Assembly: GCA_017999235.1 (NCBI GenBank)
Contig: JAGOBN010000098.1
Location: 1 to 9,666, forward strand
Length of the DNA stretch: 9,666 bases
Reading direction: 5' to 3'
Origin: Anaerolineales bacterium
GTDB lineage: Bacteria; Chloroflexota; Anaerolineae; Anaerolineales; UBA6663
Position numbers and translations under genes: made by a program. Below the pieces are notes generated by a model, which saw only the letters and a program-made list of their open reading frames with translations, made no database searches and had not been told where the DNA came from. Below are positions 6,666 through 9,666 of the stretch, piece by piece (position 1 is the stretch's first letter; each line of letters begins with the position of its first letter).

Positions 6666-7457
6666 ATGCCCATCATCGACGCTGTGGTCACGGCGGGCGG
6701 GGTCCCCGGCCCGGATGAACCGCTCTACCCGCTGACCCAGGGCCGGCCCAAGACCCTGCTGCCGCTGGCCGGCCGGCCCATGGTGCAATATGTGCTGGAC
6801 GCGCTGGGCGGCGCGGAGTCCATCCGCCGCGTGACGGTGGTCGGCCTGACGGCGGAGGAGACCGCCCCCTTGCGCTGCGCCAAACCCTGGGGGCAAATCC
6901 CCAACCAGGGCGGCCTGATCGAAAACCTGGTGGCCGGCGCCCGCGCGGGTCTGGCCGCCGCCCAGGCCGCGCCCCCCACCCATATCCTGGCGGTCAGCGG
7001 CGATGTCCCCTTGCTCCAACCGCTGATGCTGGAGTGGATCATCCGGGCCGGCCTGGAGACCGAGCACGAGGTCTATTATTCGCTCATTCCCCACGCGGCG
7101 ATGGAACAGCGCTTCCCCGATTCCCGCCGCACGTTCTTCCGGCTCAAAGAAGGCCGCTTCACGGCCGGCGATGTGACCCTCATCAAGGCCAGCGTCCTGG
7201 GCGGATATCATCCCGCCTGGCCCAAAATCGTGGCCGCGCGCAAAAGCCTGATCCAGCAAGCCGCGCTGGTGGGCCTGGATACGCTGCTCCTGGCGGCGTT
7301 GGGTGGGCTGAGCATCGCCTTCGGCCAGCGGCGCATCCGCGAGCGCCTGGGCGTGAACGGCCGCATCCTGATCAATCCTTACCCCGAGGTGGGCATGGAC
7401 GTGGACAAGCCGCGCCAATATGCGGCCGTGCGCCAAGAGCTGGAAGGCCGCGCATGA
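6666..7457 (+). CDS. MobA-like nucleotidyltransferase (NTP_transf_3 type)
   Basis: 263-residue cytoplasmic enzyme with a GT-A-like fold that would transfer a nucleotide from an NTP to a phosphorylated acceptor. Evidence: N-terminal VVTAGG (7-12); a linker VPGPDEPLYPLTQG (13-26), longer than in classical MobA; RPKTLLPLAGRPMVQYVLDAL (27-47) with the NTP-binding Lys 29; metal-binding SGDVPLL (111-117) with D113; and C-terminal GMDVDKPRQY (243-252), typical of the last helix entry in this superfamily. The mid region 196-225 is hydrophobic but is probably core helix, not membrane. Acceptor unknown; the extended linker argues against molybdenum cofactor work. Its start is 7 nt after the previous stop, with GGAGG about 12 nt upstream, and its TGA overlaps the next ATG by 4 nt, so it is co-translated with the phosphatase gene. 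Confidence 0.82.
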   Translation: MPIIDAVVTAGGVPGPDEPLYPLTQGRPKTLLPLAGRPMVQYVLDALGGAESIRRVTVVGLTAEETAPLRCAKPWGQIPNQGGLIENLVAGARAGLAAAQAAPPTHILAVSGDVPLLQPLMLEWIIRAGLETEHEVYYSLIPHAAMEQRFPDSRRTFFRLKEGRFTAGDVTLIKASVLGGYHPAWPKIVAARKSLIQQAALVGLDTLLLAALGGLSIAFGQRRIRERLGVNGRILINPYPEVGMDVDKPRQYAAVRQELEGRA

Positions 7458-8014
7458 CGGGCGCCTGGCTGCGGCCGCTGCTGGAGTGGGACGCCCGCGT
7501 CTCGGAGCGCCTGCGCCTGGCCCAAAAGCCGGGACCGCTGCGCCGGCTGGCGATCTTCCTGGCCCACTCCGGCGATTCGTGGTTCTGGGGGATCGGGCTG
7601 GTGATCGTCTGGGCGCTGGGCGACCCAGGCTGGAAGTACCGGGCGGTGGTGATCTTCGGCGCCATCGGCGCGCTGGCGGTGGTGGTGCAGACCCTCAAGT
7701 GGACGGTGCGCCGGCAGCGGCCGCCGGGCGAGTGGGGGGCCATTTATCGGACGGCGGACCCGCACTCCTTCCCTTCGGGGCATGCCGCGCGCGCGCTCAT
7801 GCTGGCGGTGCTGGGCGCGGCGCTGGGGCCGGCCTGGTTCGCGCTGCTGCTCGTGGTCTGGGGGCCGCTGGTGGCCCTGGCGCGGGTGGTGATGGGCGTC
7901 CACTATGTTTCCGATATCGCCGCCGGCGCGGTGTTGGGCCTGCTGTTTGGCTGGGGGCTGGCCTGGCTGCACCCGGCGTTCATGGCGCTGCTGCCGGCCT
8001 GGCTGATCCGCTAA
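7454..8014 (+). CDS. PAP2-family membrane phosphatase
   Basis: Membrane phosphatase of 186 residues with all three PAP2 signature motifs: K82-x6-R89-P90 (KWTVRRQRP), PSGH at 107-110 with the catalytic-acid His 110, and R144-x5-H150-x3-D154 (RVVMGVHYVSD) with the nucleophile His 150. Hydrophobic segments lie near 44-56, 63-80, 113-125, 127-146 and 155-172. Family members dephosphorylate undecaprenyl pyrophosphate, phosphatidic acid, phosphatidylglycerophosphate or similar lipid phosphates; the sequence does not say which. The start ATG 7454 overlaps the preceding TGA (ATGA). The frame is open upstream to 7034, but that part lies over the nucleotidyltransferase gene and has no PAP2 features. 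Confidence 0.9.
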   Translation: MTGAWLRPLLEWDARVSERLRLAQKPGPLRRLAIFLAHSGDSWFWGIGLVIVWALGDPGWKYRAVVIFGAIGALAVVVQTLKWTVRRQRPPGEWGAIYRTADPHSFPSGHAARALMLAVLGAALGPAWFALLLVVWGPLVALARVVMGVHYVSDIAAGAVLGLLFGWGLAWLHPAFMALLPAWLIR

Positions 8015-8037
8015 GCCGGACGCCCAGGGACAGGCGC

Positions 8038-8041
8038 GGAG
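8038..8041 (+). promoter_or_regulatory. Shine-Dalgarno of rsmI
   Basis: GGAG ends 6 nt before the ATG at 8048 and supports that start. The 33-nt gap after the phosphatase gene shows no strong terminator or promoter, so read-through from the upstream cluster is likely. Confidence 0.6.
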
Positions 8042-8047
8042 AATTGC

Positions 8048-8872
8048 ATGGGCACCTTGTTTCTCGTCGCCACGCCGATCGGCAACCTGGAAGACATCAC
8101 CGCCCGGGCGCTGCGCGTCCTGCGCGAGGCCGCGCTGATCGCGGCGGAGGACACGCGCCACACGCGCCGGCTGCTGACCCACTTTGACATCCACACCCCG
8201 GTCACCAGCTACTTCGAGCACAACAAGCTGCAGAAGCTGGAGGCTGTGGTGGAAGCCCTGGCGCAGGGCGATGTGGCGCTGGTTTCGGACGCCGGCACGC
8301 CGGCCCTCTCCGACCCCGGCTATGAGCTGGTGCGCGCCGCCCTGGCCGCCGGTTTCCCGGTGACGGCCATCCCCGGCCCTTCGGCTCTGCTGACCGCGCT
8401 GGTGGCCTCCGGCCTGCCCACCGACGCCTTCCTCTACCTGGGCTTTCTGCCGCGCAAGGACGCCGAACGCCGGCGGCTGCTGGAAAGCGTGGCCGGCGAG
8501 CCGCGCACCCTGGTGGCGTACGAGGCGCCGCATCGTTTACTCGATACGCTGGCGGAAGTGCGGGCCGTATTGGGCAACCGGCCGCTGGCCGTGGCGCGCG
8601 AGCTGACTAAGCTTCACGAGGAGATTTATCGCGGCGCCGCCGCGGACGCCCACGCGCACTTCGCGGCCAAGGAGATCCTGGGCGAGATCACGCTCGTCAT
8701 CGCCGGCGCCGCCGCGCTGCCCGTTGAACGCTGGGAGGCCGCGCGCGTCCAGGCCGAACTCGCGCGCCTGCTCAGCGCCGGCCTCAAGCGCAAGGACGCC
8801 GCCCGCCGCGTGGCCGAGCCAGCGGGTTGGAGCGCGCGCGAAGTCTATAATTTGCCGGCCGCCGATCATTGA
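8048..8872 (+). CDS. rsmI: 16S rRNA (cytidine(1402)-2'-O)-methyltransferase RsmI
   Basis: Uses S-adenosylmethionine to methylate the ribose 2'-O of C1402 in the decoding centre of the small ribosomal subunit. The 274 residues match the family. Motifs of the tetrapyrrole-methylase fold are clear: LFLVATPIGNLEDIT (4-18), AEDTRHTRRLL (33-43), TSYFEHNK (53-60), LVSDAGTPALSDPGYELV (78-95), IPGPSALLTALVASGLPTD (108-126), LGFLPRK (131-137), VAYEAPHRLLDTL (156-168), and VARELTKLHEEIYRG (182-196). The C-terminal RsmI domain is seen as SAGLKRKDAARRVAEPAGWSAREVYNL (243-269). The start agrees with the GGAG at 8038-8041 and with the family's first strand. Confidence 0.96.
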   Translation: MGTLFLVATPIGNLEDITARALRVLREAALIAAEDTRHTRRLLTHFDIHTPVTSYFEHNKLQKLEAVVEALAQGDVALVSDAGTPALSDPGYELVRAALAAGFPVTAIPGPSALLTALVASGLPTDAFLYLGFLPRKDAERRRLLESVAGEPRTLVAYEAPHRLLDTLAEVRAVLGNRPLAVARELTKLHEEIYRGAAADAHAHFAAKEILGEITLVIAGAAALPVERWEAARVQAELARLLSAGLKRKDAARRVAEPAGWSAREVYNLPAADH

Positions 8873-8879
8873 CTACCCC

Positions 8880-8884
8880 GGTGA
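8880..8884 (+). promoter_or_regulatory. Shine-Dalgarno-like GGTGA before the SIS gene
   Basis: GGTGA matches the 3' part of the consensus AAGGAGGTGA and ends 7 nt before the ATG at 8892. It supports that start in the 19-nt gap after rsmI. Confidence 0.4.
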
Positions 8885-8891
8885 CAATCGC

Positions 8892-9666
8892 ATGCTCAAT
8901 CTTGACGACTTGACCGCCTTCGCCCCTCTGGATACGCGCGGCTTGCTCCAGCACATCGCGGCCTGGCCGGCGCAGTTGGCGGCCGCCTGGACGCTCGGCC
9001 AAAGCCTGGCCTTGCCGGAGAACGCCCGCGCCGCGCGGCATATCTTGCTCGCCGGCCGCGGTGATTCCGCCCTGGCCGGCGAACTGGCACGCCAGGCGGC
9101 CCAGCCCACCGCGTCCCTGCCCATCACCCTGTGGACCGGGGCGGAGCCGCCGGCCTGGCTGGGCGCGGAGACATTGGTGATCGCGCTCTCGCATTCAGGC
9201 GAGACGCCCGCCACCCTGGCGCTGGCGGAAGCGGCGCAGGCGCGCGGCGCGGCCCTGTTAGCGGTCACGCGCGGCGGCCGGCTAGCCAATGTGCCAGGCG
9301 GCGCCGCCTGGCGCTACACCACCGCCGCCAACGCGCCGGACGGCTTTGTGCCTCTGGCGGCGCTGACCCTGGCCGCTTTGCACCAGCTGGATTTGTTTCT
9401 GCCGGAGGCCGGCGACCTGGCGGAAGCCGAGGCCGCTCTGCGCCACCAGCAAGCGGCCCTGCACGCCGACAGCCCCCTGGCGCGCAATCCCGCCAAGCGG
9501 ATGGCTGGGCAGCTCTTCAACCGGGCCGCGGCCCTGTTCGTCACCGATGACCTGGCGCCGGCCGGCCGCTGGTGGCAGGGCCAGATCAATCAGCAGGCCA
9601 AGGCCTGGGCCACGTGCCAGCCGTTGGCCGAGAGCGACCATGCGCTGGCCGGCCGCTTTCTGCCCG
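8892..9666 (+). CDS. SIS-domain sugar isomerase, bifunctional PGI/PMI family, partial: C-terminus beyond right edge
   Basis: I translated 258 residues from ATG 8892; the frame is open to the edge. Family members of about 300-350 residues interconvert glucose-6-P or mannose-6-P with fructose-6-P. Evidence: N-terminal LDTRGLLQHIAAWPAQL (13-29), the SIS domain with LLAGRGDSALAGELA (52-66; compare the usual GxGGSA), the sugar-phosphate loop SHSGETPATLAL (100-111), and a C-terminal domain beginning near NPAKRMAGQLFNRAALFVTDD (199-220) followed by WWQGQINQQAKAWATCQPLAESDH (227-250). The family motif here is usually QINENAK...PE..HN. The catalytic Glu position holds Gln 234, while the catalytic His is kept as His 250; the 16-residue spacing equals that of E203/H219 in the Pyrobaculum enzyme. 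Arg in the PRAAL-type motif is Leu 155. Activity may be altered or lost. Confidence 0.78.
   Translation, partial: MLNLDDLTAFAPLDTRGLLQHIAAWPAQLAAAWTLGQSLALPENARAARHILLAGRGDSALAGELARQAAQPTASLPITLWTGAEPPAWLGAETLVIALSHSGETPATLALAEAAQARGAALLAVTRGGRLANVPGGAAWRYTTAANAPDGFVPLAALTLAALHQLDLFLPEAGDLAEAEAALRHQQAALHADSPLARNPAKRMAGQLFNRAAALFVTDDLAPAGRWWQGQINQQAKAWATCQPLAESDHALAGRFLP
9293..9312. repeat. Perfect 20-bp palindrome inside the SIS gene
   Basis: GCCAGGCGGC at 9293-9302 is followed directly by its reverse complement at 9303-9312. It encodes part of NVPGGAAWR. With Gly/Ala codons in GC-rich DNA such a palindrome can arise by chance; a regulatory role is not supported beyond the symmetry. Confidence 0.4.

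Noticed and set aside
7379..8533. A 384-codon minus-strand open frame across the PAP2 and rsmI genes
   Set aside because: Arg/Gln/His/Gly-rich shadow. Both plus-strand genes carry full family motifs.
8846..8851. A TATAAT near the end of rsmI as promoter of the SIS gene
   Set aside because: It encodes conserved VYNL of RsmI, and no -35 element stands at 16-18 nt. It remains a weak possibility only.
1..9666. A defence, phage or mobile island hidden in the window
   Set aside because: All coding space is filled by core-type genes of even composition. I found no transposase, integrase, nuclease or toxin-antitoxin motif on either strand.

Overview
The window is a dense, GC-rich (about two-thirds G+C by eye) bacterial chromosomal segment with short intergenic gaps. 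I see no mobile elements, CRISPR array, rRNA or tRNA. Every gene is housekeeping or core metabolic. The split NAD synthetase, the quinate-dehydrogenase-labelled family next to a MobA-like nucleotidyltransferase, and the PGI/PMI-like SIS protein together suggest a Chloroflexota (Anaerolineae-type) genome. That placement is an inference from gene style, not a proof.

Left part (1-1765, minus strand): the promoter-proximal end of a polyamine-type ABC importer operon. The ATPase gene (potA-like) comes first. The permease gene (potB-like) starts 6 nt after the potA stop from a GTG codon and runs off the left edge. The second permease and the binding protein are presumably outside the window. A good sigma70-type promoter for this operon lies at 1793-1821. 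Back to back with it, a TATAAT box sits 6 nt before the ATG of the rightward gene, which implies a leaderless mRNA.

Centre (1862-5718, plus strand): a very divergent Lgt-like membrane protein; a nitrilase-family amidohydrolase followed 4 nt later by an ammonia-type NAD+ synthetase (together the two halves of glutamine-dependent NAD synthetase, encoded as separate genes); and an MFS exporter of the EntS/MFS_3 type. A compact GC hairpin precedes the nitrilase gene, and a degenerate heptamer repeat precedes the MFS gene.

Right part (5756-9666, plus strand): three tightly packed genes (a conserved protein of unknown activity, a MobA-like nucleotidyltransferase and a PAP2-type membrane phosphatase; 7-nt gap, then a 4-nt ATGA overlap). 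They are followed by rsmI (16S rRNA C1402 2'-O-methyltransferase) and the first 258 codons of a SIS-domain sugar isomerase of the PGI/PMI family. That protein appears to have lost the catalytic Glu and an active-site Arg.

I found no clear defence system or element of a wholly new kind. The points most worth a second look are the three-gene cluster at 5756-8014, the two enzyme homologues that lack canonical active-site residues (Lgt-like and PGI/PMI-like), the split NAD synthetase, and a perfect 10-bp inverted repeat inside a coding region at 5992-6013.
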